From positions 1 through 47,433 of the forward strand of contig NZ_FRAH01000023.1 in the NCBI RefSeq assembly GCF_900142265.1: DNA of 47,433 nt. Reading direction: 5' to 3'. Both the position numbers and the translations under genes were made by a program. The notes under the pieces are model-generated. The model was given only the letters and a program-made list of their open reading frames with translations. It did no database searches and was not told the DNA's origin. This document shows, in pieces, positions 32,763 to 40,531 of the stretch. This DNA is from Anaerotignum lactatifermentans DSM 14214. Lineage in GTDB: Bacteria; Bacillota; Clostridia; Lachnospirales; Anaerotignaceae. How positions within the stretch are numbered: the stretch's first letter is position 1; each line of letters opens with the position of its first letter.

Positions 32763-33377
32763 ATGAATAACTATTTATTGGCATTTCTTTGGAGCATTCC
32801 AGGGCTGTTGGTAGCCACTACCATGCATGAATTTGTCAGAGCGTTGGCATCTTCCGCCATGGGGGACAACTTACCCAAAAGTCAGGGAAGACTGACACTG
32901 AATCCTTTGAAACATTTTGAACCCATCGGGTTTTTGCTGCTGTTTTACACAGGCGGCTTCGGCTGGGGGAAACCTGTGGAAACCAGTGGGCTGTACTACA
33001 AAAACAGAAAACGGGATACTTTGCTGGTAGCTATTTTGCCCTCTGTGGTGAATCTGCTGCTGGGTATGGTATTTTTGGGCGTATATGTGAATTTTGGCGG
33101 CAATGTCAATCATCACGTGGCAAATATCCTGAATTATCTTTGCTTTTACAATGTAGGTATTGCGGTATACAACATTCTGCCCGTATCTCCCATGGACTGC
33201 GTGAAGGTGCTTTCTGTGGTATTGCCCGCAAATAAATATTTCAGCTATTTGCAGTATGAAAAAATGATTCAGATGATTTTTCTGTTCCTGCTGTTTTTGG
33301 GCTTCTTCGGAAACATTTTCGGAAACATCACTTATGGTGTCATTCAGTTTTTGGGGCATCTGTTCTTTATTCTGTAA
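32763..33377 (+). CDS. M50 site-2-protease-like membrane protein with degenerate zinc site
   Basis: A 204-residue polytopic protein of the M50B fold: QGRLTLNPLKHFEPIGF and GWGKPVETSGLYYKNRKRDTLL are typical of the family. But the zinc motif HExxH reads HEFVR (His22, Glu23, Arg26), the usual GPLSN-like segment reads LPSVVN, and the NP-DG motif reads SPMDC. The protein therefore probably cannot cut peptides and may act as a binding or scaffold protein. It precedes scpA with a 12-base gap and shares its promoter. Confidence 0.8.
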   Translation: MNNYLLAFLWSIPGLLVATTMHEFVRALASSAMGDNLPKSQGRLTLNPLKHFEPIGFLLLFYTGGFGWGKPVETSGLYYKNRKRDTLLVAILPSVVNLLLGMVFLGVYVNFGGNVNHHVANILNYLCFYNVGIAVYNILPVSPMDCVKVLSVVLPANKYFSYLQYEKMIQMIFLFLLFLGFFGNIFGNITYGVIQFLGHLFFIL

Positions 33378-33389
33378 GGAAGTGAAGCT

Positions 33390-34154
33390 ATGGAGCAAGT
33401 GACCATACGGCTGGATGCCTTTGAAGGTCCTATGGACCTTTTGTATCATCTGATTGAGAAAAATGAAATTGATATTTACGATATTCCCATTGCTTCTTTG
33501 ACAGACCAGTACCTTGCCTATCTGGATGCGGCAGAGGACCGCAACATGGATGGCATGAGTGAATTTTTGGTGATGGCGGCAACTCTTTTGGAAATCAAAA
33601 GCAAGCTGTTGTTGCCGAAACCTAAGAAAGAAGCAGAGGAAGAAGGACCAGACCCCCGTGCGGAACTGGTGGAACGTCTGCTGGAATATAAGAAGATCAA
33701 GGGCGTAACGGCAGAATGGAAGGCAAGGGCGGAAGAAGCTGCCAGACTGCTGTATAAGCCTGCGGATAAGGCAATTGCCAAACTGCGCCGGGAAGAAGAT
33801 CAGCCCTTGGAAGACTTTCTCATGGGCGTGACCATGGAGGATTTGTATCTGGCTTTTCAGGAAGTCATGCAGCGAAAGGAATCTAAGGTTGACCATGTCC
33901 GTAGCTCTTTCCGTGCGGTGAAACGGGATTTGTTCACCATTCAGGATAAAATGGACTATATTCGGGACTTGCTGATTTTGCAGCCACAGATTACGTTTTT
34001 CGGCATATTCCGCAGAAAATCCAGAAAAATGGAAAAAGTCGTAACATTTTTGGCATTGCTGGAGCTGATCAAACGGAAAGAAGTGCAGATTACCCAGCAG
34101 GGAACATTTTCGGAAATTTACATCCGCAGTTATGAGGAAAGGGATGCAGTATGA
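33390..34154 (+). CDS. scpA: Segregation and condensation protein A (kleisin)
   Basis: ScpA is the kleisin of the SMC-ScpAB complex that compacts and segregates chromosomes. The 254-residue protein starts with FEGPMDLLYHLIEKNEIDIYDIPI, the SMC-neck-binding helix region, followed by FLVMAATLLEIKSKLLLPK, and ends with a winged-helix part (TFLALLELIKRKEVQITQQGTF) that binds the SMC head. It overlaps scpB by four bases. Confidence 0.95.
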   Translation: MEQVTIRLDAFEGPMDLLYHLIEKNEIDIYDIPIASLTDQYLAYLDAAEDRNMDGMSEFLVMAATLLEIKSKLLLPKPKKEAEEEGPDPRAELVERLLEYKKIKGVTAEWKARAEEAARLLYKPADKAIAKLRREEDQPLEDFLMGVTMEDLYLAFQEVMQRKESKVDHVRSSFRAVKRDLFTIQDKMDYIRDLLILQPQITFFGIFRRKSRKMEKVVTFLALLELIKRKEVQITQQGTFSEIYIRSYEERDAV

Positions 34155-34708
34155 GATTGGCACAGTTGGAAGCTGTGGTGGAATCCCTCCTGTTTATTTC
34201 GGGAGAAGCGGTGCCCCTGACAGCCATTGCCCAGACAATTGAAATGGATAAAGCCACTGCCAGAGCCATTGTGCAGTCTTTGGCGGATAAATACGAAGCG
34301 GAGCAGCGAGGTATCCGCATTGTAGAGATCAACGGCTCTTACCAGATGTGTACAGCAGCAGAATGTTTCACTTATATTCGCAGCATGTATAAAAGCCCCC
34401 AGCGGCAGGGATTGACACAGTCTTTGTTGGAAACGCTGGCGATCATTGCCTATAAACAGCCCATTACCAAAGGGCAGATTGAGGAAATTCGCGGCGTTAG
34501 TGCGGAACATGCGGTCAGCAAACTGGTGGAAAAGAAGCTGGTCTGCGAGGTGGGGAGATTGGATGCGCCGGGCAAACCCATCCTCTTTGGCACCACAGAG
34601 GACTTCCTGCGGTATTTTGGCTTTAAGTCTGTATCAGAACTGCCGCCGCTGGAAGATGACACCGGGCTGGCAGAGCAGGAAGAAACAGAAGAACAAACGG
34701 AAATTTAA
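34151..34708 (+). CDS. scpB: Segregation and condensation protein B
   Basis: ScpB dimerises and wraps around ScpA in the condensin complex. The 185-residue protein has two winged-helix domains; LAIIAYKQPITKGQIEEIRGV and APGKPILFGTTEDFLRYFGF are signature stretches. The tail after residue 165 is acidic (rich in Glu), as often seen. Start overlaps the scpA stop; a terminator follows. Confidence 0.95.
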   Translation: MRLAQLEAVVESLLFISGEAVPLTAIAQTIEMDKATARAIVQSLADKYEAEQRGIRIVEINGSYQMCTAAECFTYIRSMYKSPQRQGLTQSLLETLAIIAYKQPITKGQIEEIRGVSAEHAVSKLVEKKLVCEVGRLDAPGKPILFGTTEDFLRYFGFKSVSELPPLEDDTGLAEQEETEEQTEI

Positions 34709-34714
34709 AAAGAG

Positions 34715-34744
34715 AACCGACAGAGAGGAATCTGTCGGTTTTTT
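34715..34744 (+). terminator. Terminator after scpB
   Basis: AACCGACAGA (34715-34724), six-base loop, TCTGTCGGTT (34731-34740) and T run. Confidence 0.9.
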
Positions 34745-34821
34745 GATTGTAAAAGCAGGAAGTATTTGCTAATCTGAAGGTAGGAGGCATAGTTTTCTAT
34801 ACAAAAAAGGGGGAAGAAAAG

Positions 34822-34977
34822 ATGAAAAGTATCAAATGGATGTTATTTGGAATTACGTTATTGTTGGTTACTTTTTTGATTCGTTGTATGCTGGAGGATG
34901 CGCTGTATACAGATTTTATTGGCATTTTTGGGGCAATCATTGTGATTTATGGCATGTGTAAAAATGAAAAACAGTAA
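34822..34977 (+). CDS. Small membrane protein of 51 residues
   Basis: An ATG behind AAAAGGGGGAAG opens a 51-codon frame: MKSIKWMLFGITLLLVTFLI forms one membrane span, a short acidic link (LEDALYTD) follows, then FIGIFGAIIVIYGM forms a second, with a basic tail. The strong ribosome site and hairpin-like topology support a real gene. It stands alone between the scpB terminator and a large inverted-repeat region. No function can be assigned. Confidence 0.65.
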   Translation: MKSIKWMLFGITLLLVTFLIRCMLEDALYTDFIGIFGAIIVIYGMCKNEKQ

Positions 34978-35010
34978 CGAAAAACAAAAGGAGCCTGATT
35001 TTAGGGGCAT

Positions 35011-35178
35011 CTTCATAAGAAAACAAAGAAAACTAAAATCTTTATCATAACAAAGGATTTTAGTTTTCTTATTTTTTATTAAGATTTTTTGTTATGTTTT
35101 CTTATGAAGACAGCCGTCGCAATTCCCCTTAAGAAATCAGGGAAAAGAAAAAACAATGTTTTCTTAAGGGGAAGTTGC
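35011..35178. repeat. Nested and tandem long inverted repeats
   Basis: An outer 15-bp stem (CTTCATAAGAAAACA at 35011-35025 with its complement at 35095-35109) encloses an inner 15-bp stem (AAGAAAACTAAAATC at 35026-35040, complement at 35056-35070). A second unit follows directly: GCAATTCCCCTTAAGAAA (35119-35136) with TTTCTTAAGG... at 35160-35178, one bulge. No gene is inside. It may be a miniature element or a decayed IS, or a terminator cluster before dacF. Confidence 0.7.
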
Positions 35179-35248
35179 TTTTGCAAGGTTCCTTTTTCTA
35201 TGGATACCCTTTTCCCAAAAAGCATACAATGATGGGGGAGGGGTACAC

Positions 35249-36415
35249 ATGAAAAAATTTTTGAGTTTTTGTGTGGCGCTGCTGTTGTGTGGGCAAACAG
35301 TATTGGCAGCAGAACCAAATGTGGCGGCGCAGGGAGCGGCGCTCATTGACGGAGAAACAGGGCGGCTGTTATGGGGAAAAAATGCAGAAAGTCCTATGGA
35401 AATGGCAAGCACCACGAAAATTATGACTGCCATACTGGTATTGGAAAAAGCAGACCCAAAAGAAGTGGTGACCATCAGCGCAAATGCCGCTAAACAGCCG
35501 GATGTGCAAATGGGGCTGAAAGAAGGAGAACAGTGGTATGTGGGGGACTTGCTGCGCGCTATGATGCTGAAATCTTATAATGATGCGGCAGTGGCATTGG
35601 CGGAGCATGTCAGCGGTTCTGTGGAAGCCTTTTGTATGGAAATGACGGCAAAAGCGGCTTCTATTGGGGCAACGGATACGGTCTTTGGTTCCCCTAATGG
35701 TCTGGATAGCCATTTAACCAGAGAACAGCACCATTCCACACCGCTGGATATGGGCATCATTACCGCTTATGCCCTGCAAAATCCTGTTTTTCGAGAAATT
35801 GCTGTGTTGCCCAGTCATACCTTTGCGGATGTTTCCGGCAAGAACGTACATACGGCAGTGAATACAGACCGCTTTTTGCAGATGTATTCCGGTGTTCTTG
35901 GGGTGAAAACGGGATATACCAATAAAGCTGGACATTGTTTCGTGGGGGCGGCAGAGCAGGAGGATATGATTCTTGTCAGTGTGGTATTGGCAAGTGGATG
36001 GGGTAATACAGGCAAGGAAGCCAAGTGGACAGATACAAAAAAACTCATGGATTATGGCTTTGCTACCTATGAGAAACAGGAAATCGCACAAGCTGGAGAA
36101 AATATGGGAGAGATTGCGGTGACCCGCTCTCCGGTGAAGGAAATCACGGCAGGTCTTGCGGAAGGATACAGTGGGGTGTTTTCAGAAGATGAGGTTTCCC
36201 GTTTGCAGTGGCAGGCGGAATTGCCAGAAACATTGGAAGCACCCATAGAACAGGGAGAACAGATTGGGACAGCTACTTTGAAATTGGATGGAGAAACCAT
36301 TGTGGAAATTCCATTGACAGCACAATCAGAGGCACCAGCCTATACACTTTCACAGCAGTACCGCAGATTGCTTTCTGTTTGGTTTGACTGGATAGAATTT
36401 TTGCCGGAAATGTGA
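35249..36415 (+). CDS. D-alanyl-D-alanine carboxypeptidase (DacF type), second copy
   Basis: A secreted DD-carboxypeptidase of 388 residues with a signal peptide ending near residue 20 (VLAAEP), SxxK at Ser54-Lys57 (STTK), SxN at Ser109-Asn111 (SYN) and KTG at 220-222. The C-terminal region is a beta-rich PBP5_C-like domain; the last 20 residues (QYRRLLSVWFDWIEFLPEM) could be an amphipathic membrane anchor. In many Clostridia dacF lies beside scpAB, as here. It differs clearly from the copy at 6626, so the two may serve growth and sporulation, which is inference. Confidence 0.9.
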   Translation: MKKFLSFCVALLLCGQTVLAAEPNVAAQGAALIDGETGRLLWGKNAESPMEMASTTKIMTAILVLEKADPKEVVTISANAAKQPDVQMGLKEGEQWYVGDLLRAMMLKSYNDAAVALAEHVSGSVEAFCMEMTAKAASIGATDTVFGSPNGLDSHLTREQHHSTPLDMGIITAYALQNPVFREIAVLPSHTFADVSGKNVHTAVNTDRFLQMYSGVLGVKTGYTNKAGHCFVGAAEQEDMILVSVVLASGWGNTGKEAKWTDTKKLMDYGFATYEKQEIAQAGENMGEIAVTRSPVKEITAGLAEGYSGVFSEDEVSRLQWQAELPETLEAPIEQGEQIGTATLKLDGETIVEIPLTAQSEAPAYTLSQQYRRLLSVWFDWIEFLPEM

Positions 36416-36422
36416 TTTTTCT

Positions 36423-36451
36423 TTGACTTTCCGCTCTTTCTCCTGTATACT
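36423..36451 (+). promoter_or_regulatory. Promoter of rluB
   Basis: TTGACT (36423-36428), 17 bases, TATACT (36446-36451), 30 bases before the ATG. Confidence 0.8.
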
Positions 36452-36480
36452 GATGGGACGAAAAGGACGGAGGAGAAGCC

Positions 36481-37203
36481 ATGGAAGAAAGATTGCAGAA
36501 ATTTTTGGCGGAGGCAGGCATTGCTTCCCGCAGAAAATCAGAAGAACTCATTGCCGCAGGTCGTGTGCAGGTAAACGGACAGGTGGTACGGGAACTGGGC
36601 GTCAAAATCGACCCGGCAAAAGATAAAGTATTATTCGATAATAAGCCTGTAAAAGCGCAGGAAACAAAGAAAGTATATATCATGCTCCATAAGCCCGAAG
36701 GCTATGTGACAACAGCGAAAGAGCAGTTTGGACGTCCGGCGGTGCTGGATTTGGTGCAGGGCGTAAAGGAACGTATTTTCCCTGTAGGACGATTGGACTA
36801 TGATACATCCGGTCTGCTGCTTTTGACAAGCGACGGCGATCTGACTTATAAGCTGACACATCCCAAACACGATGTAGATAAAACCTATATTGCAAAGCTT
36901 TATGGTGTGCCTGACGAAGGCGCTTTGCAGAAATTCCGCAGAGGTGTTGTCATCGACGGTAGAAAAACCAGACCCGCAAAAATTCAGATTCTGGAAAAGG
37001 AAAAAGATATGCGGTTCTGCACAGCGGAAATCATCATCCACGAAGGCAAAAACCGTCAGGTCAGAAAAATGTGCGAAGCCATCAAACATCCCGTTGCACA
37101 GCTGAAACGTGTGGCAACAGGAGAATTGACACTGGGTGATCTGCCTAAAGGCAAATATCGCTATCTGACAGAAAGAGAAATCAAATATTTGAAAAAACTG
37201 TAA
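36481..37203 (+). CDS. rluB: 23S rRNA pseudouridine synthase, RluB/RsuA family
   Basis: A 240-residue enzyme converting a uridine of rRNA to pseudouridine. The N-terminal S4 RNA-binding domain (MEERLQKFLAEAGIASRRKSEELI) is followed by the catalytic motif GRLDYDTSGLLLLTSDG with the essential Asp. EGKNRQVRKMCEAIKHPV is the second family signature. In Firmicutes the gene often lies close to scpAB and dacF, as here, which favours RluB (helix 89 of 23S rRNA) over RsuA. Confidence 0.9.
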   Translation: MEERLQKFLAEAGIASRRKSEELIAAGRVQVNGQVVRELGVKIDPAKDKVLFDNKPVKAQETKKVYIMLHKPEGYVTTAKEQFGRPAVLDLVQGVKERIFPVGRLDYDTSGLLLLTSDGDLTYKLTHPKHDVDKTYIAKLYGVPDEGALQKFRRGVVIDGRKTRPAKIQILEKEKDMRFCTAEIIIHEGKNRQVRKMCEAIKHPVAQLKRVATGELTLGDLPKGKYRYLTEREIKYLKKL

Positions 37204-37209
37204 GTAAAC

Positions 37210-37243
37210 AGCCTCGGTTTTGGAAAATCCGGGGCTATTTTTA
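37210..37243 (+). terminator. Terminator after rluB
   Basis: AGCCTCGG (37210-37217) and CCGGGGCT (37229-37236) with one G-T pair, followed by ATTTTTAT. Confidence 0.75.
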
Positions 37244-37292
37244 TCAGGATTTGTTTTTTATTTTGAAATCATAGGGATTCTTGGCTTTATGC

Positions 37293-37321
37293 TTGAAAGT
37301 CCAGCGATTTTCCCATATAAT
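37293..37321 (+). promoter_or_regulatory. Promoter of the phosphatase-cmk-ispH/rpsA operon
   Basis: TTGAAA (37293-37298), 17 bases and a perfect TATAAT (37316-37321), 36 bases before the first ATG. Confidence 0.85.
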
Positions 37322-37357
37322 TTAAGTTTAGAGTACATCATAAAGGAAGGCTGAATT

Positions 37358-38005
37358 ATGAGCGAACAGAAAACAAGATTTTATCTGATCCGTCACGGGG
37401 AAACATTGTGGAACCGTCAGGGACGGTATCAGGGTTCTACAGATATTGAACTGTCCGAAGAAGGACTGGCACAGGCAGAACTGGTGGCAAAGCGTTTCCG
37501 TTATTTGCCTTTGGACAAGATTTACGCTTCTCCCCTGAAGCGCGCATTGGTCACAGCCCAGACCATCGGCAGAGAAACAGGCATTACACCCATTGTGGAT
37601 GAACATTTTAAAGAAATCAACTTTGGTGCGTGGGAAGGCATGAGCATTCCCGAACTGAAAGAAGCCTATGGACAGGCATATATGGATTTCTATGAAAATC
37701 CCTTTGCACATCCGTTCCCCGGTGAAGGCTCTTTTGCCAATGTAACAAAACGTGCTGTGGAAGGCTTTGAAGTGGTTCTGGAAGAAAACAGAGGCAAACA
37801 TGTTGCCATTGTGTCCCACGGCGGCCTGCTTCGTGTTATGCTGGTGGCAATCATGGGCATGGATGTGAATTTCTACCGCAAAACTTGGATGACAAATACA
37901 TCCATCACCACAGTGGATGTCATGGAAGACGGCAGACGTATCCTCATGACACTCAATGACAAAGCCCATCTGGAAATGGCAGATTTATTCAAAAAAGGGG
38001 AATGA
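37358..38005 (+). CDS. Histidine phosphatase family protein (phosphoglycerate-mutase-like)
   Basis: A 215-residue enzyme of the histidine phosphatase superfamily. The RHGET motif with the phospho-accepting His is at residues 13-17 (LIRHGETLWNRQGRYQG), the second Arg region is YASPLKRALVTAQTI, and the second catalytic His is in IVSHGGLLRVML. Substrates of this group range from phosphoglycerate to alpha-ribazole phosphate; none can be chosen here. First gene of an operon; its stop overlaps an ATG of the next gene. Confidence 0.88.
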   Translation: MSEQKTRFYLIRHGETLWNRQGRYQGSTDIELSEEGLAQAELVAKRFRYLPLDKIYASPLKRALVTAQTIGRETGITPIVDEHFKEINFGAWEGMSIPELKEAYGQAYMDFYENPFAHPFPGEGSFANVTKRAVEGFEVVLEENRGKHVAIVSHGGLLRVMLVAIMGMDVNFYRKTWMTNTSITTVDVMEDGRRILMTLNDKAHLEMADLFKKGE

Positions 38006-38007
38006 TT

Positions 38008-39246
38008 ATGGCAAAGATCGCAGTCATCGGCGGCGGCGCCGCAGGGATGCTGGCGGCAGGTCGTGCGGCACAGCGGGGGCATGAAGTCCATTTGTTTGAA
38101 AAGAATAATCGTTTAGGCAAGAAAATACTCATTACCGGCAAAGGTCGCTGTAATGTGACAAACGACGGGGATCTGGATGCCTTTCTGGATAACATCCCCG
38201 GCAATCCTTATTTCATGTACAGCGCTTTTTACCGTTTTGATAATCAGGCACTGCGTCAGCTTTTGCTGGACATGGGGCTGGAAACAAAAGTGGAACGAGG
38301 CAACCGGGTATTTCCTGTGACAGACCGTTCTTTGGATGTGGTACAGGCTTTGGAAAAATATATGCGGCAGAATAAAGTTGCCCTTCATCTGGAAAGTCAG
38401 GTGGAACATGTGGTCATGAAAGAGGGCAAAGTCACAGGGATTCGTCTGAAAAACCAGAAAGAATTGCCTTTTGACGCTGTTATTGTGACAACGGGGGGAC
38501 TTTCTTATCCTAATACAGGCTCTACAGGGGACGGCTACCGCATGGCAAAAGCCGCAGGGCATACAGTCACCAAGCTATATCCTTCTCTGGTTCCTTTGAA
38601 AACAGCGGAAAGCTGGTGTCAGGAACTGATGGGTCTGAGCCTCAGAAATATTGCCATTCGTATCTGTAATGAAAAAGGCAAAACCGTTTACGAAGATTTC
38701 GGGGAAATGCTCTTTACCCATTTTGGCGTGTCAGGTCCGGTGATTTTGAGTGCCAGCCGCCATATTTTGACAGATACAGAAAAGGGATTCCATCTCTATA
38801 TTGATTTGAAACCCGCGCTGGATGAAAAACAGCTGGATCATCGTCTGCTGCGGGATTTTGAAAAATACAGCAACAAAGATTTTCGCAACGCTTTAGGGGA
38901 TTTGCTGCCTCAGAAACTGATTCCTGTGATTATTTCTCTTTCCGGCATTGACCCAGAGAAAAAGGTGAACGGCATCACCAAGGAAGAACGAAAACAGCTG
39001 CTGCATTTGCTGAAAGCACTGCCTTTGACCATTATCGGTGTGACAGGGTATAACGAAGCTGTTGTCACCAGCGGCGGTATTTGTGTGGATGAGATTGATC
39101 CTTCCACCATGGAAAGCAAACTGGTGAAAAACCTGTATTTTGCAGGGGAAGTGTTGGACGTGGACGCATATACAGGGGGATTCAATTTGCAGATTGCTTT
39201 CTCTACAGGCTATACGGCTGGGGACAGCGTTTGCGAGGAAGTATAA
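38008..39246 (+). CDS. NAD(P)/FAD-dependent oxidoreductase (BaiN/HI0933 family)
   Basis: A 412-residue flavoprotein. The dinucleotide-binding GxGxxG motif is at the start (KIAVIGGGAAGMLAAGRAA), followed by NRLGKKILITGKGRCNVTN, a hallmark of the HI0933 family; the C-terminal FAD contact is NLYFAGEVLDVDAYTGGFNLQIAFSTG (shown as key parts FAGEVLDVDA and GGFNLQ). The reaction in vivo is not known; BaiN was linked to bile-acid reduction in one gut species. ATG at 38008 fits the AAGGGGA ribosome site better than ATG at 38002. It lies before cmk, as in many Clostridia. Confidence 0.85.
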   Translation: MAKIAVIGGGAAGMLAAGRAAQRGHEVHLFEKNNRLGKKILITGKGRCNVTNDGDLDAFLDNIPGNPYFMYSAFYRFDNQALRQLLLDMGLETKVERGNRVFPVTDRSLDVVQALEKYMRQNKVALHLESQVEHVVMKEGKVTGIRLKNQKELPFDAVIVTTGGLSYPNTGSTGDGYRMAKAAGHTVTKLYPSLVPLKTAESWCQELMGLSLRNIAIRICNEKGKTVYEDFGEMLFTHFGVSGPVILSASRHILTDTEKGFHLYIDLKPALDEKQLDHRLLRDFEKYSNKDFRNALGDLLPQKLIPVIISLSGIDPEKKVNGITKEERKQLLHLLKALPLTIIGVTGYNEAVVTSGGICVDEIDPSTMESKLVKNLYFAGEVLDVDAYTGGFNLQIAFSTGYTAGDSVCEEV

Positions 39247-39260
39247 GGAGGCAGAACAAC

Positions 39261-39932
39261 ATGAAAAAATTTGCAGTGGCAGTGGATGGACCCGCAGGCT
39301 CCGGCAAAAGCACTGTAGCAAAGGAAATTGCGAAGGCATTAGGCATTTTATATATCGACACAGGCGCTATGTATCGCACTGTCGGCATGGCTTGTCTGAA
39401 AAAAGGCATCAATCCTGCCGATGAAGATGCTGTTGTGGCTTCTCTGGACAGTCTGGATATGAAGATTTTCCCGGAGGCGGGCGGACAGCGCATTCTGCTG
39501 GATGGGGAGGATATTACTTCCCGTATCCGTACAGAAGAAATCGGCAAGGCGGCATCCAGTGTAGCGGCTTATCAGAAAGTCCGTGAAAAACTGGTGGAAA
39601 TCCAGCAGGGACTGGCAAAAGAACAGTCTGTGATCATGGATGGCCGTGACATTGGTACCAAAGTTCTGCCAGATGCAGAAGTGAAGATTTATCTGGATGC
39701 CAGTGTGGAAGAGAGAGCGAAACGCCGTGTGGGGGAACTGGAAGCGCAGGGCAAAACTGCTGACTTGGAAACCATCCGGGAAGAAATTGCCCAGCGGGAT
39801 TATCAGGACATGCACCGGGAAAACAGCCCTCTTTGCCGTGCAGAAGACGCGGTGAATGTGGATACCACAGGGCTGGATATTCCTGCGGTGACAGAGAAAC
39901 TGCTGGCGCTCATTGCCGAAAAAACAAAATGA
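39261..39932 (+). CDS. cmk: Cytidylate kinase
   Basis: Cmk phosphorylates CMP and dCMP. The 223-residue protein has the P-loop GPAGSGKST (residues 10-18), YIDTGAMYRTVG, the nucleotide-binding DGRDIGTKVLPDA and the CMP-binding lid region. ATG at 39261 follows AAGGAGG; the upstream in-frame ATG at 39231 lies in the previous gene. plsC follows 12 bases later. Confidence 0.95.
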   Translation: MKKFAVAVDGPAGSGKSTVAKEIAKALGILYIDTGAMYRTVGMACLKKGINPADEDAVVASLDSLDMKIFPEAGGQRILLDGEDITSRIRTEEIGKAASSVAAYQKVREKLVEIQQGLAKEQSVIMDGRDIGTKVLPDAEVKIYLDASVEERAKRRVGELEAQGKTADLETIREEIAQRDYQDMHRENSPLCRAEDAVNVDTTGLDIPAVTEKLLALIAEKTK

Positions 39933-39943
39933 GGTGAAAAGAT

Positions 39944-40531
39944 ATGTCATTTTATACATTTGCAAGAGGTTTGGTAAAAATCTATTATAAATTTATGTTC
40001 CGTATGGATATTCAGGGGGAAGAACATATCCCAACAGAAGGCGGCGTGGTTCTTTGCTGTAACCACATGAGCAATCTGGACCCCACTACCATGGCGGCAT
40101 TTGTGAAACGTCCCGTGCGGTATATTGCCAAAAAAGAACTGTTTGAAAAAAGATGGTCTGCAAAACTGCTGTCCTCTCTGGGCGCTTTTCCCGTAGACCG
40201 CCAGACCACAGATATGAAAGCTCTGAAAACAGCGATCAAATTGCTGAAAAACGGGGAAGCACTGGGGATTTTTGCAGAAGGCACCCGCGTGAAAGAAGGG
40301 GAAGCCAAGGCGGCAAAAGCTGGTGTTGCTTTGTTTGCACTGAAAGGGGAAGCACCTATTGTGCCCATCTGTATCAGCAGTAAGTATAAATTCCGTTCCA
40401 TCGTTCATATCCGTTATGGCGAGCCCATTTATCTGGATGAATACAAGGGGCAGAAAGTGACAACGGAAATGATGGAAGAAATCACGGAAAAAGTCATGGA
40501 AAAAGTAAGAGAAATGAGGGTGGAAGTATGA
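39944..40531 (+). CDS. plsC: 1-acyl-sn-glycerol-3-phosphate acyltransferase
   Basis: PlsC adds the second acyl chain in phosphatidic acid synthesis at the membrane. The 195-residue protein has the catalytic NHX4D motif at His41 and Asp46 (CNHMSNLDP), the substrate-binding FAEGTR block and a later VPICISSKY block. A hydrophobic N-terminal stretch would associate with the membrane. It overlaps ispH/rpsA by four bases. Confidence 0.93.
   Translation: MSFYTFARGLVKIYYKFMFRMDIQGEEHIPTEGGVVLCCNHMSNLDPTTMAAFVKRPVRYIAKKELFEKRWSAKLLSSLGAFPVDRQTTDMKALKTAIKLLKNGEALGIFAEGTRVKEGEAKAAKAGVALFALKGEAPIVPICISSKYKFRSIVHIRYGEPIYLDEYKGQKVTTEMMEEITEKVMEKVREMRVEV

Noticed and set aside
32871-34163. Antisense frame opposite the M50-like gene and scpA
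   Set aside because: Composition is that of a reverse shadow (rich in His, Phe, Gln); genes on the other strand are certain.
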